Source of the DNA: Limimaricola hongkongensis DSM 17492
GTDB taxonomy: Bacteria > Pseudomonadota > Alphaproteobacteria > Rhodobacterales > Rhodobacteraceae
Assembly: GCF_000600975.2 (NCBI RefSeq)
Contig: NZ_KK088652.1
Span: 396,233 to 460,232 of the forward strand
DNA length: 64,000 bases
Reading direction: 5' to 3'
This document shows positions 54,874 to 62,930 of this stretch, one piece after another. A program made the position numbers and the translations under genes. The notes below the pieces were generated by a model, which saw only the letters and a list, made by a program, of their open reading frames with translations, was not told the origin of the DNA and made no database searches. Position 1 is the stretch's first letter, and every line of letters starts with the position of its first letter.

Positions 54874-56801
54874 CGCAGCGTCTCCGTCAGGGTCGCGGGA
54901 CCGGTCTCGCTTCCATAGGCGATCTCCTCGATCCCGGCCAGAACGATGCGCGACGGCCCCGTGCCGATCGCCAGCCGCGCGCCCTCCCATGCCACGGGCC
55001 GGGCGCGCCACGCGGCGGGCAACACCACCCGGTCGCGTCCCGGCCCGCCATTGATGCGATCCCCCGGCCCGGCATGGATCACGTCGTCTCCGCCGCCGCC
55101 CAGGAGCAGGTCCTCCTCGACCGTGCCGACCAGCCGCTCGGCGGCGGCGGCGCCTTCGAGCACCAGCCCGTCGTCGAAGCTGCCGGGCGCGCGCCTCTCC
55201 CAATCCACGCCGTCGCGATTGTGGCGCATCCACGCCTCCCAGAGCGGCGAGGCATCATCGAGATGGCGCAGCGCGCCCCAGCTGCCCCAGCGCGAGGCGG
55301 GCGCGATATCGAGATAGGCGGTGGCCTGCGTGCCCCCGGCCGCGCGCCAGCCCGCCATCACCCCGTCGATGATCTCCGGGATTTCCGGGGCGTGGGTCAG
55401 ATCGGCCAGAAAACCGGTCAGCGCCGGATCGTCGCGCCCCTTTGGTCCCGCCACCAGGTGCGGCCCGGCCTCGTACATCACCAGCCGCAGGCCGTGCCGC
55501 GCCGCGACCTTCGCGTGATGCGGCCAGAGCCGGCCGGAGAGATCCGCGACATCGGCCCGGAGCATGGCGAGAGCCCGCTTTTTGGCGGTGCCATCGGCGA
55601 TCCAGCCCCGCCAGTCGCCGAGATCCGCATCCGCGCCGACCTCGTGGCCGACATAGCCGGTGACGGCATAGGCGTCGAAGCTTTCGGCAGGAGGCCGGGC
55701 GCCTTGCGCCACCGCCAGCGGCGCGTCGAGCGCCGCCGCCTCCAGCCCCGGCCAATCGGTTTGCGTGGCAAGGACCCGCACCAGCCGCGTCCTTGCCTGC
55801 GCGCCAAAGACCTCGGCCCAGATGTCGGCGACCTGTGCTGCGCGCAGCCCCGCGAACTGCATCCACGCATCGCCGGGTGCATCCGCCCCCCAGAGATCGC
55901 GCGCGCGGGCCTGCGCCCAGCGCGCCTGCCCGAAACCGAAATTCCAGACCTCGTTCGACCATTCGGCATGGATTTTCAGGCGGGGATCGAGATGGTCGCG
56001 CAAATGGGTCGCAAAGCGCCGCACGTAATCATCATCGGCCATGTGCGGCAGCGTCACCCACGGATCGGCGCCGATCTCGTTGGCAAGCCGCGCCATCACC
56101 TCGACCGGAACGCCATCGGTCCAGCGCTGGTCGCCGGGGCGGGGCCGGTCCGCCCAATGGCGCTGCACGGCGCCGTTGGTCTGCATCCAGTCCATGAAGC
56201 GCAGCAGCCGCAGATCGGAGATCCGCGCCAGCCAGTCGGGGTTGAACAGCGCCCCCGCGCCCGCATGGGGCAGCCGGTCCTCGCGCACCACCGTGATATC
56301 GCGCAGCGGGTCGCCGGGGTCGATGGCGCGGATCTCGATCTCCACCGCGCCCGGCCCCGGCGCGTAGTCGAAGCGGATCTCACCGGGGGCGCGCGACACC
56401 GCGCGCCCCCGCCCGCCGACCGAGATCGCGCCCCGCCCCTCATGGCGCAGCACGTAGCGCCCCGACAGCGAGACCGCCGCCTCGGGCTGGTCGGTGAGGA
56501 TCAGCGTGCCGACATGCGACACCTCATCGGGCAGCGACAGCAGCCGCCCGCCGGGCGCGACGTGGCCGCGCGCCGCCATCGCCTCGGCGTCCACGCCGCC
56601 CCACTGCCCCGACAGGTGGCCGATCCAGGGCCGCGAGGTCTTCATCAGGTCGAGAAACGGGTGCTGGGTCGACCAGTCGGAAATCCCGGCGAGGTTCATG
56701 CCCAGCGCCGGCGCGGCCCGCGCCGCGGAAGGGCCGCCCGCCAGCGCCGCCCACAGGGTCAACACCAGCCCCACCGCCCGCAGCCCGGCCCAGCGGCTCA
56801 C
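54870..56801 (-). CDS. Secreted glycoside-hydrolase-like protein with RTX-like C-terminus
   Basis: A 643-aa exported protein. The signal peptide is GLVLTLWAALAGGPSAARA. The body begins ALGMNLAGISDWSTQHPFLD and contains LKIHAEWSNEVWNFGFGQ, a stretch in which Glu-Asn-Glu resembles the acid/base region of clan A hydrolases, then LVMYEAGPHLV with a second candidate Glu. Near residues 560-600 is a calcium-binding-like repeat ([19 protein letters not shown]). It may trim, release or retain the polymer made by this locus. GTG 56801 overlaps the polymerase stop. Confidence 0.78.
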   Translation of the reverse strand: MSRWAGLRAVGLVLTLWAALAGGPSAARAAPALGMNLAGISDWSTQHPFLDLMKTSRPWIGHLSGQWGGVDAEAMAARGHVAPGGRLLSLPDEVSHVGTLILTDQPEAAVSLSGRYVLRHEGRGAISVGGRGRAVSRAPGEIRFDYAPGPGAVEIEIRAIDPGDPLRDITVVREDRLPHAGAGALFNPDWLARISDLRLLRFMDWMQTNGAVQRHWADRPRPGDQRWTDGVPVEVMARLANEIGADPWVTLPHMADDDYVRRFATHLRDHLDPRLKIHAEWSNEVWNFGFGQARWAQARARDLWGADAPGDAWMQFAGLRAAQVADIWAEVFGAQARTRLVRVLATQTDWPGLEAAALDAPLAVAQGARPPAESFDAYAVTGYVGHEVGADADLGDWRGWIADGTAKKRALAMLRADVADLSGRLWPHHAKVAARHGLRLVMYEAGPHLVAGPKGRDDPALTGFLADLTHAPEIPEIIDGVMAGWRAAGGTQATAYLDIAPASRWGSWGALRHLDDASPLWEAWMRHNRDGVDWERRAPGSFDDGLVLEGAAAAERLVGTVEEDLLLGGGGDDVIHAGPGDRINGGPGRDRVVLPAAWRARPVAWEGARLAIGTGPSRIVLAGIEEIAYGSETGPATLTETLR

Positions 56802-58180
56802 AGCACGGTCCGCAGCGGCGGCGGCGCCGCGCGCGCGCGCGCCTGCGCGAGCGCCGCCTCGACCCGGCCCAGTATCGCGCCCGCCGCGAGAAAGGTCAGC
56901 GGCGTCAGCGTCGCGTTGGGCAGCAGGTCGACGAGGTTCATGCCGAGGATCACCGCCAGCGTCACCGTCGCCGCGCCGGGCGGCGCCCGGCCCGCGCCGA
57001 TCCACAGCCGCAGCACCGGAAAGGCCAGAAGCCCGAACTCGGCCAGAAACCCGACCCAGCCGAACACCCCGATCACCACCAGCCAGCGCCCGTCGGTGAC
57101 GGTGATCTCGCGCCCGCTTTCGCGGTCATAGAGCAGGTTGCGGCCCCAGATGCCCCAGCCGAAGACCGGCCGCTCCATCGCCCGCTCCAGCAGCACGTCC
57201 TCGTTGTCGAAGCGGAACCCGAGCGATTGCGCCCGGTCGGCGCTGATGTCGCCCGCCCATTCGAGCAGCCGCTCCTGCGGCACCAGATCCGCGCCCTTGA
57301 GCAGCGGGTAGCCCAGCGACAGCGCCGCCATCGCCGCCGCGCCCAGAAGCTGGACCCGGCGCGGCGCCAGAAGGATCGCGGGCGCCAGCAGCAGCACGTA
57401 AAGCAGCGGCGCCAGCGACTTGGCCAGCACCAGCACGACCATGAGCCCGGCGCCCGCGATCCAGAGCCCGACCGCGCGGCGCCCGCGCGCCTCGCGCGCG
57501 AGACCGAGCGCGGCCAGCACGGTCATCGCCACGAAGAACGCGACCCAGAGCCCGTGATAGAGAAACACGATGGGCCGGAAGCCGTCGCCGCGGACCATCT
57601 GGCTGAAGCTGTGCTGGAAATAGCCGTAGATCCACGTGTTGAGCTGCGGGCTGAGCCGGACCTCGATCAGGATCGGCAGCGTGTAGGCCAGCCCGCCCGC
57701 CACCAGCGCCCAGAGCAGCAGGCGGTGCTCCGCCTCGTCGCGCAGAAAGGCGCGCGCCATCAGGAACGGCACCGCCAGAAGCCATTGCTGGATCAGCAGC
57801 CCCGGGATCTCTATCACCCGCAGCGCCGGCAGGATCAGCGGCCCGAAGGCCAGCGGGTCGTCATTGCGCAGCACCGTCATCAGCGGCGACAGCACGAAGG
57901 CCGCGAGCGCCGCCTGCATCAGCGGATGCCGCGGCACGAGGTCGCCCGGCCCCAGCCGCCGCAGCGCGAGCGCCACGAAGAGCACCGACAGGCTCGGGAT
58001 CGTGCTCTTGTTGAGAGAGGGCAGAAGCGGCGGGTCGAACTCCGCCGGCAAGGGCGGCAGGAGCAGGTACCCCGCCAGCAGGCTCGCCACCAAGGCCGTG
58101 CCGGGCCGCAGCCGCCGAAACAGCGCCAGCGTGACCAGCGGCCAGACCAGCAGGGCGATCGAGGCGATGACGTTCGGCAT
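56798..58180 (-). CDS. O-antigen polymerase/ligase-like membrane protein (Wzy-type)
   Basis: A 460-aa polytopic protein with about 11-12 hydrophobic helices and one large periplasmic loop after LGYPLLKGADL, with the conserved-looking ERPVFGWGIWGRN that is common in O-antigen ligase domain proteins. It would polymerise flipped repeat units. ATG 58180 (MPNVIASIALLVWPLV) is chosen, as it opens the first helix. Two hairpins occupy the 122 bp between this start and the end of the sugar transferase gene. Confidence 0.82.
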   Translation of the reverse strand: MPNVIASIALLVWPLVTLALFRRLRPGTALVASLLAGYLLLPPLPAEFDPPLLPSLNKSTIPSLSVLFVALALRRLGPGDLVPRHPLMQAALAAFVLSPLMTVLRNDDPLAFGPLILPALRVIEIPGLLIQQWLLAVPFLMARAFLRDEAEHRLLLWALVAGGLAYTLPILIEVRLSPQLNTWIYGYFQHSFSQMVRGDGFRPIVFLYHGLWVAFFVAMTVLAALGLAREARGRRAVGLWIAGAGLMVVLVLAKSLAPLLYVLLLAPAILLAPRRVQLLGAAAMAALSLGYPLLKGADLVPQERLLEWAGDISADRAQSLGFRFDNEDVLLERAMERPVFGWGIWGRNLLYDRESGREITVTDGRWLVVIGVFGWVGFLAEFGLLAFPVLRLWIGAGRAPPGAATVTLAVILGMNLVDLLPNATLTPLTFLAAGAILGRVEAALAQARARAAPPPLRTVL

Positions 58181-58199
58181 GGGCCCCCTGTTCAGCAAA

Positions 58200-58231
58200 G
58201 TGCCGCCCCACCTGGCAGGGTGGCGCGGCAC
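58200..58231. repeat. Hairpin within the polysaccharide operon
   Basis: GTGCCGCCCCACC (58200-58212) pairs with GGTGGCGCGGCAC (58219-58231), with one mismatch and a 6-base loop. It lies just ahead of the polymerase start. It could pause transcription after the sugar transferase gene or protect an mRNA end. Confidence 0.6.
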
Positions 58232-58263
58232 GGCGATGGCATTGCCGTGGTCCCGGCAGGGCG

Positions 58264-58281
58264 GCGGCGCCTAGGCGCCGC
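58264..58281. repeat. Perfect 18-bp palindrome after the sugar transferase gene
   Basis: GCGGCGCCTAGGCGCCGC is fully self-complementary and sits 21 bases past the sugar transferase stop. With the hairpin at 58200-58231 it makes the only structured gap in an otherwise overlapping gene run. Confidence 0.65.
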
Positions 58282-58302
58282 GCCGTCCGGCGGCGGCCCC
58301 GG

Positions 58303-59037
58303 TCAGGAGCCGGTGCCGCGCATCACCACGCGCAGGGTGCGCCAGATCGTCCGCAGGTCGGTCATCGGCGACAGCGCGTGGTAGTAGCTGCGATCATAGG
58401 CGGCGCGCTGCACGAAGCTGGCCTCGTTGCGCACCGAGGTCTGCCAGAAGCCCGTGATGCCGGGCCGCAGGGCGTAATATTCGCTTCCGCCGTAATAGGC
58501 CTGCTGCGACGGCATGAAGGGGCGCGGCCCGACCAGCGCCATGTCGCCGCGCAGCACGTTGTAGAACTGTGGCAGCTCGTCGAGCGAGCTGCGGCGCAGG
58601 AACTGGCCGAGCCGGGTGACGCGCGGATCGTTGCGCAGCTTCTGGTGGTGCGCCCATTCGGCACGCGCCGCGGGGTCCGATTCCAGGTGCCGCTCGAGCG
58701 CGGCCTCGGCATCGGGCACCATGGTGCGGATCTTGAACATCGGAAAGATCCGGCCCCTGAGCCCGACGCGCGGCTGCACGTAGAACGGGCGGCCGCCATC
58801 CAGCGCGACCAGAGCGGCGATGATCGCGACCACCGCCGTCACCGGCAGAATCATGAGAATCGCCAGGGCGAGATCGGCCCAGCGCTTGGCGTGGCGACGG
58901 TAGAACCCCGAAGGATTCCGCGCGCGCCGCACCCGGTCGCCGCACCCCGATGCCGATGCCGACGCGCCACGCGACAATGCGCCGGCTCCAAAGCCTTGCC
59001 GTTCGGCCAGCCCGCTGTTCACAACCATGATCCTCAT
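58303..59037 (-). CDS. Sugar transferase (undecaprenyl-phosphate hexose-1-phosphate transferase, WcaJ/ExoY-like)
   Basis: A 244-aa priming enzyme that loads the first sugar phosphate on undecaprenyl phosphate. A single membrane helix, LALAILMILPVTAVVAIIAA, is followed by the catalytic domain: FYVQPRVGLRGRIFPMFKIR, RLGQFLRRSSLDELPQFYNV, MALVGPRPFMPSQ and YALRPGITGFWQTSVRNEAS. The short form without the extra N-terminal helices is typical. Start uncertain among ATGs at 59040, 59037 and 59028; AGAGGG lies just upstream of 59040. It is the first gene of the minus-strand polysaccharide operon. Confidence 0.94.
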   Translation of the reverse strand: MRIMVVNSGLAERQGFGAGALSRGASASASGCGDRVRRARNPSGFYRRHAKRWADLALAILMILPVTAVVAIIAALVALDGGRPFYVQPRVGLRGRIFPMFKIRTMVPDAEAALERHLESDPAARAEWAHHQKLRNDPRVTRLGQFLRRSSLDELPQFYNVLRGDMALVGPRPFMPSQQAYYGGSEYYALRPGITGFWQTSVRNEASFVQRAAYDRSYYHALSPMTDLRTIWRTLRVVMRGTGS

Positions 59038-59644
59038 CATCACCCTCTTCGTCCTTGCCCTGCCCGGATCGGCCGCGGGTCGGGACGCCGCTGGGGACCG
59101 AAACTAGGGGCTCACCGGAAACCGGCAAAGTCCGCTGGCGCCCGACAACACAAAATCCGCCCATAAAGCGCCGTTATACCGACGCTTTTCCGCTCATCAT
59201 CACGGCAGCCCGTCACGTCTGCGTGTCACGCGCCGTCGCGATTGAACGCTTTGGGGAGATCAGTTGCGTTCATACTTATGGTTTAGTCTGGCCATGGAAA
59301 CGCCCCCTCTACTTATGCGCCGCCGCCCCTTCCAAAGGACGGCCCGGATCGTGACGACCGGGTCCTGAAGGTCACGCTTCGTGGCGAAATCGTGGCGAGA
59401 AGACAGCATTCCGGGGCATGTGCCACGCAGCCGAAACGATGCTTGCGAACGGGCCGTATTGTCGCGAATCGCCGCTCTGCCGGAGGCGAGGTGATTCGGG
59501 TTCGGGCCCCGCGGAGCAGCCCGATCGCGACCGTCGGCCGCCGCGATCCGCGTCCTTTTCGCGCGGCGGGTTGTGACGCCGCCCCGGCCCCGCCACATGA
59601 AAGCGATGACACGAGCCCCGCCGCCGGGCCAGCGAGACCGCGCC
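59038..59644. other. Long non-coding region upstream of the polysaccharide operon
   Basis: About 600 bases without a convincing gene. Open frames exist on both strands but lack family resemblance and typical codon use. It must hold the promoter of the minus-strand polysaccharide operon. TGAACGC (59243-59249) and GCGTTCA (59266-59272) form a perfect 7-bp inverted repeat around 16 bases in a locally AT-richer stretch, a candidate operator. No riboswitch or small RNA could be recognised. Confidence 0.6.
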
Positions 59645-59824
59645 ATGAAAACCCGCAAGAAATCCGACCTGCCCGAAAAGCTCTGCGCCCAATGCGCGCG
59701 CCCGTTCACATGGCGCAGGAAATGGGCCCGCGACTGGCCCTCCGTGCGCTACTGCTCCGAGCGCTGCAGGCGGCTGGCGCGCCGTGGCGCGGCGCCAGCC
59801 TTGCCTGCCACCCGCCCCCGCTGA
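59645..59824 (+). CDS. DUF2256 domain protein
   Basis: A 59-aa basic protein with the diagnostic pattern [19 protein letters not shown] followed by [10 protein letters not shown], four Cys that should bind zinc. The family is often found beside cryptochrome/photolyase genes in other genomes; none is seen here. ATG 59645 starts [12 protein letters not shown], the expected N-terminus. Confidence 0.85.
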   Translation: MKTRKKSDLPEKLCAQCARPFTWRRKWARDWPSVRYCSERCRRLARRGAAPALPATRPR

Positions 59825-59921
59825 AACCGCACCCCGCCGCCTGATCGGGTAAAGCCCGGCTCTTCGCCGCGCTTCGGCCTGTCATCCGGCACGGCTGTCC
59901 GGGGCGCCGGGCGGGAGGCCT

Positions 59922-60836
59922 TCAGACTTCGGACACGGCCAGCTCGAGCGACCTGGCGGCGTCTCGTATCGCGCCGGTCAGGCGGTCGCGGCCTTCGTCA
60001 AAGGGCTGGTCGGCCGGAAACAACAGGCTGATCCCCCGGTCGGCATCCGCCATCACCAGCGGCCTGACGGCTATTTCCTCGCGGTGGATGGCCTGCCGCC
60101 GGGCGAAAAGATCGGGAAGCACCGCCACCCCGGCGCCGGTGGCGGCCATCAGCACGATGGAATCGAGGCTCGTGCCCTCGTAGTCGTCCGACACGATGCC
60201 ACCGCTGAGACCGGCGAGACCATAGACGATGCGCGCCAGCCGGTGCCCGGTATCCAGCGTCAGCAGGCGCTGGCCCGCCAGCTCGCCCGCGCCGACGCTG
60301 GCCAGCGCGGCGATCGGATGATCCGTCGAGACCGCCACCCAGAGCGGCTCCGTGAACAGGGGACGCTGCCAGGTATTGGGGTGATCTTCCGGCGTGGAAA
60401 TGATCGCATCGAAGCGGCCGTTGCGGATCCCCTCGTCGAGTTGCAGGGTGTTCTCCTCGCGCACGACCACGCGCAGATCGGGCTGATCGCGATGCAGCGA
60501 TCGCATCACCTGCGGCAGAAGATAGGGGCCGATCGACGGCAGCACGCCGAGCCGAAGCCGCCCGCCAAAGGGCAAGGCGGAGGTCATGATCCCGCGCAGG
60601 GTGTCCACCTCCGCGAGGATGCGCCGCGCGCGATGAACGAATTCGAGCCCCTTGGCCGTGGCGCGCGTGCCGCCGCGCCCCCGCTGGAAAAGCCGCACGC
60701 CAAGATCGGTCTCCACCGCGGCGATCTGGCTGGACAGGCTCGGCTGGCTCACATGCAAGGTCTCCGCCGCCAGCCCGAACCCGCCGAGCTGATGCACCGT
60801 GACGATGTATTCCATTTGGCGCAGCGTGGGTCTCAC
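59922..60836 (-). CDS. LysR family transcriptional regulator
   Basis: A 304-aa regulator. The N-terminal winged helix-turn-helix is RPTLRQMEYIVTVHQLGGFG...HVSQPSLSSQIAAVETDLGV, and the effector domain follows (LRLGVLPSIGPYLLPQVMRS). The RPTLRQ start and PYLLP stretch are OxyR-like, but two redox Cys are not evident, so peroxide sensing is not claimed. GTG 60836 is chosen (VRPTLRQMEY); a TTG at 60848 would overlap the operator-like repeat. It is divergent from the SbtA-type permease gene, its probable target. Confidence 0.9.
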   Translation of the reverse strand: MRPTLRQMEYIVTVHQLGGFGLAAETLHVSQPSLSSQIAAVETDLGVRLFQRGRGGTRATAKGLEFVHRARRILAEVDTLRGIMTSALPFGGRLRLGVLPSIGPYLLPQVMRSLHRDQPDLRVVVREENTLQLDEGIRNGRFDAIISTPEDHPNTWQRPLFTEPLWVAVSTDHPIAALASVGAGELAGQRLLTLDTGHRLARIVYGLAGLSGGIVSDDYEGTSLDSIVLMAATGAGVAVLPDLFARRQAIHREEIAVRPLVMADADRGISLLFPADQPFDEGRDRLTGAIRDAARSLELAVSEV

Positions 60837-60838
60837 CC

Positions 60839-60884
60839 ATAGCCTCAAGCTATCCGAAATCCGGTCATAAAGTATTTAAGCTAT
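60839..60884. promoter_or_regulatory. Probable LysR-type operator between the regulator and the permease gene
   Basis: ATAGC-CTCAA-GCTAT (60839-60853) is an inverted repeat of the size and T-N11-A form of LysR boxes. The half-site AAGCTAT recurs at 60878-60884, 31 bases from the first (60847-60853), three helical turns, so bound dimers would lie on one face. The region is much AT-richer than its flanks. It serves both divergent promoters. Confidence 0.55.
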
Positions 60885-60929
60885 AGAAAAGAACGCGGCA
60901 ATAAGCGCGGACCCGAATGGAGTTCGCGA

Positions 60930-61901
60930 ATGTCTGCCGTCTTCGATACCTTGTCCGGCAACCTCATGGTGCCGACCATCCTGTTCTTCGTCCTCGGCCT
61001 GATCGCGGCGGTGGTCCGAAGCGACCTGTCCATCCCCGAGGGCGCCGCCAAGTTCATGTCGCTCTATCTTCTGCTGGCCATCGGCTTCAAAGGCGGGCAC
61101 AGCCTCGCGGAGCACGGTTTGCGCGGTGACCTGCTCCTGGCGATCCTGGCGGGGCTGCTGTTGTCCTTCCTGATCCCGTTCCTCGCGTTCTTGCTGCTGC
61201 GCGTCATGACCCGGCTCGACCCGCTGAACGCGGCGGCGGTGGCGGGGCATTACGGCTCGATCTCGATCGTGACCTTCGTCGCCGCCTCCAGCCTGCTCGA
61301 TCTGTCGGGCATCGCCTTCGACGGCTACATGGTCGCCGTCGCCGCGAGCATGGAGGTCCCGGCGATCCTCTCGGCGCTGTGGATCGCGCATCGCTATTCC
61401 GGGGATCGGACCACCGGTCGCGTGCCGGCCCGGGAGCTGTTCGCCAACGGATCGGTGGTGCTGCTGTCGGGGGCCTTCCTGATCGGCGCCGTGACGCAGG
61501 ACAAGGGGATGGAGATGATCGCCCCCTTCGTGGTCACGCCCTTCACCGGCATTCTGTGTCTCTTTCTGCTCGACATGGGTCTTTCCGCCGGCCGGAGCCT
61601 GCTGAGCAATCGCCACATGCTCAATCCGGGGCTGTTCTCCTTCGGCCTGCTGATGCCGGTCATCGGGGCGCTGCTGGGCTGGGCGGCCGGCTCGGCGATC
61701 GGGTTGCAGACCGGAAGCCTTTTTTTGCTGATGGTCCTGTCCGCCTCCGCCTCCTACATCGCGGTCCCGGCGGCGATGCGCATCGCCCTGCCCAAGGCCG
61801 AATCCGGGATCTACCTGACGCTTTCGCTGGGCGTGACGTTCCCCTTCAACATCACGGTGGGCCTGCCGCTGTATCTCTGGCTGGCCGGTCTCGGCGGGTG
61901 A
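60930..61901 (+). CDS. Sodium-dependent bicarbonate transport family permease (SbtA-like)
   Basis: A 323-aa inner-membrane protein with about ten helices in two halves. NLMVPTILFFVLGLIAAVVR, LYLLLAIGFKGGHSLAEHG, AAVAGHYGSISIVTFVAA and SASASYIAVPAAMRIALPKA match the SbtA/DUF897 family, whose cyanobacterial members import bicarbonate with sodium. In heterotrophs the substrate is less certain. It is divergent from the LysR gene and has no visible partner (no SbtB PII-like gene nearby). Confidence 0.9.
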   Translation: MSAVFDTLSGNLMVPTILFFVLGLIAAVVRSDLSIPEGAAKFMSLYLLLAIGFKGGHSLAEHGLRGDLLLAILAGLLLSFLIPFLAFLLLRVMTRLDPLNAAAVAGHYGSISIVTFVAASSLLDLSGIAFDGYMVAVAASMEVPAILSALWIAHRYSGDRTTGRVPARELFANGSVVLLSGAFLIGAVTQDKGMEMIAPFVVTPFTGILCLFLLDMGLSAGRSLLSNRHMLNPGLFSFGLLMPVIGALLGWAAGSAIGLQTGSLFLLMVLSASASYIAVPAAMRIALPKAESGIYLTLSLGVTFPFNITVGLPLYLWLAGLGG

Positions 61902-62027
61902 TCCCGCCGCACCCGCCGCAAAGACCGCAAAGACCGCAGGCGCGACCCATCATCCCCGCGCCTGCCGCCACCCGGCACGGCGCCAGCTTTCCCGGCGGCG
62001 CGGCAGCGGCACGCCCTCTCCTGCCCC

Positions 62028-62930
62028 CTAGAGCGCCGGTCCCGCCATCTGGAACGCGACGGCCAGGACCGCGGCCCCGGCGAACATCTCGATGACCGGC
62101 AAGGCATAGGCGGCCCGCGCCCCCCCGAGGGAAAGTCGCGTGCCATGGCGGATGAACACGCTGCCCGCCGCCACGAGAATGGTGAGCGCGGCCGTGCCCA
62201 GGGACATCGCCAGCGTTCCGAGAACCCCCGCCGCGAGGATATCCATGTGCCAGGTCAGGACGAGCAGCAGGATCGCGCCCGAGCAGGGCCGGATGGCGAT
62301 CCCGCAGATCAGCGCCGCCGCGTCGCGCAGGCCGCCCGCCTGCCGGACCTCTTCGACGCTCGGTCCATGGCGATGACCGCAACCGCAGCCGCCCGAATGG
62401 TCATGCGCCGCATGCGCGGCCATGGCGGGCGGGGCCCGCAGGCGCCACAGCCTGCGCCCCCCGCGAAGCGCGAGCCAGGCGCCGATGAGACCGATGGCGA
62501 TGGCGCTGAGCGGCAGCATGACGGTTTCGGCCACACCGGTCATCTGGCCGCGGGTCCACCCCATGAGGAACAGCCCCGCGAGCACCAGAATGATCGCGGT
62601 GAGCGCCTGTCCGATCGCGGAGAAAAGCGAGATCAGCGACAGCCTGAGCAACGGCACCTGGCTGCTCACGCCATAGCCTCCGATCAGGAACTTGCCATGT
62701 CCCGGCCCCAGGGCGTGGACGAACCCATAGCCGAAGCACAGGCCCACAAGCGCGGCGATGGCCCCGGGCTCTCCGGCTCTCAGCGCGCGCAGACCGCCCG
62801 CCAGGGCGTTCTGGAGTTCGCGTTGCCAGCCCGCGGCCCAGCGGCCGACCTCATGGTCCAGGCCGGTCGCCAGCGCCCAGACCCCGGCCGCGACCAGCAG
62901 GAGGGGAAAGATCAGGAGAACGGGGCGCAT
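62028..62930 (-). CDS. Nickel/cobalt efflux transporter (NicO/RcnA family)
   Basis: A 300-aa membrane protein with about six helices. The conserved motif HALGPGHGKFLIGGY lies in the second helix, and a His/Cys-rich loop (HAAHDHSGGCGCGHRHGPS) in the middle would bind metal before export. GIAIRPCSGAILLLVL is also typical. It overlaps the end of the DUF1007 gene by 19 bases; the pair DUF1007-NicO is a common unit. Confidence 0.9.
   Translation of the reverse strand: MRPVLLIFPLLLVAAGVWALATGLDHEVGRWAAGWQRELQNALAGGLRALRAGEPGAIAALVGLCFGYGFVHALGPGHGKFLIGGYGVSSQVPLLRLSLISLFSAIGQALTAIILVLAGLFLMGWTRGQMTGVAETVMLPLSAIAIGLIGAWLALRGGRRLWRLRAPPAMAAHAAHDHSGGCGCGHRHGPSVEEVRQAGGLRDAAALICGIAIRPCSGAILLLVLTWHMDILAAGVLGTLAMSLGTAALTILVAAGSVFIRHGTRLSLGGARAAYALPVIEMFAGAAVLAVAFQMAGPAL

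Noticed and set aside
32350..59037. Horizontally acquired genomic island for the whole polysaccharide locus
   Set aside because: No integrase, transposase, flanking repeat or tRNA end is visible at its borders, and the base composition looks like the neighbours. Transfer remains possible but is not supported here.
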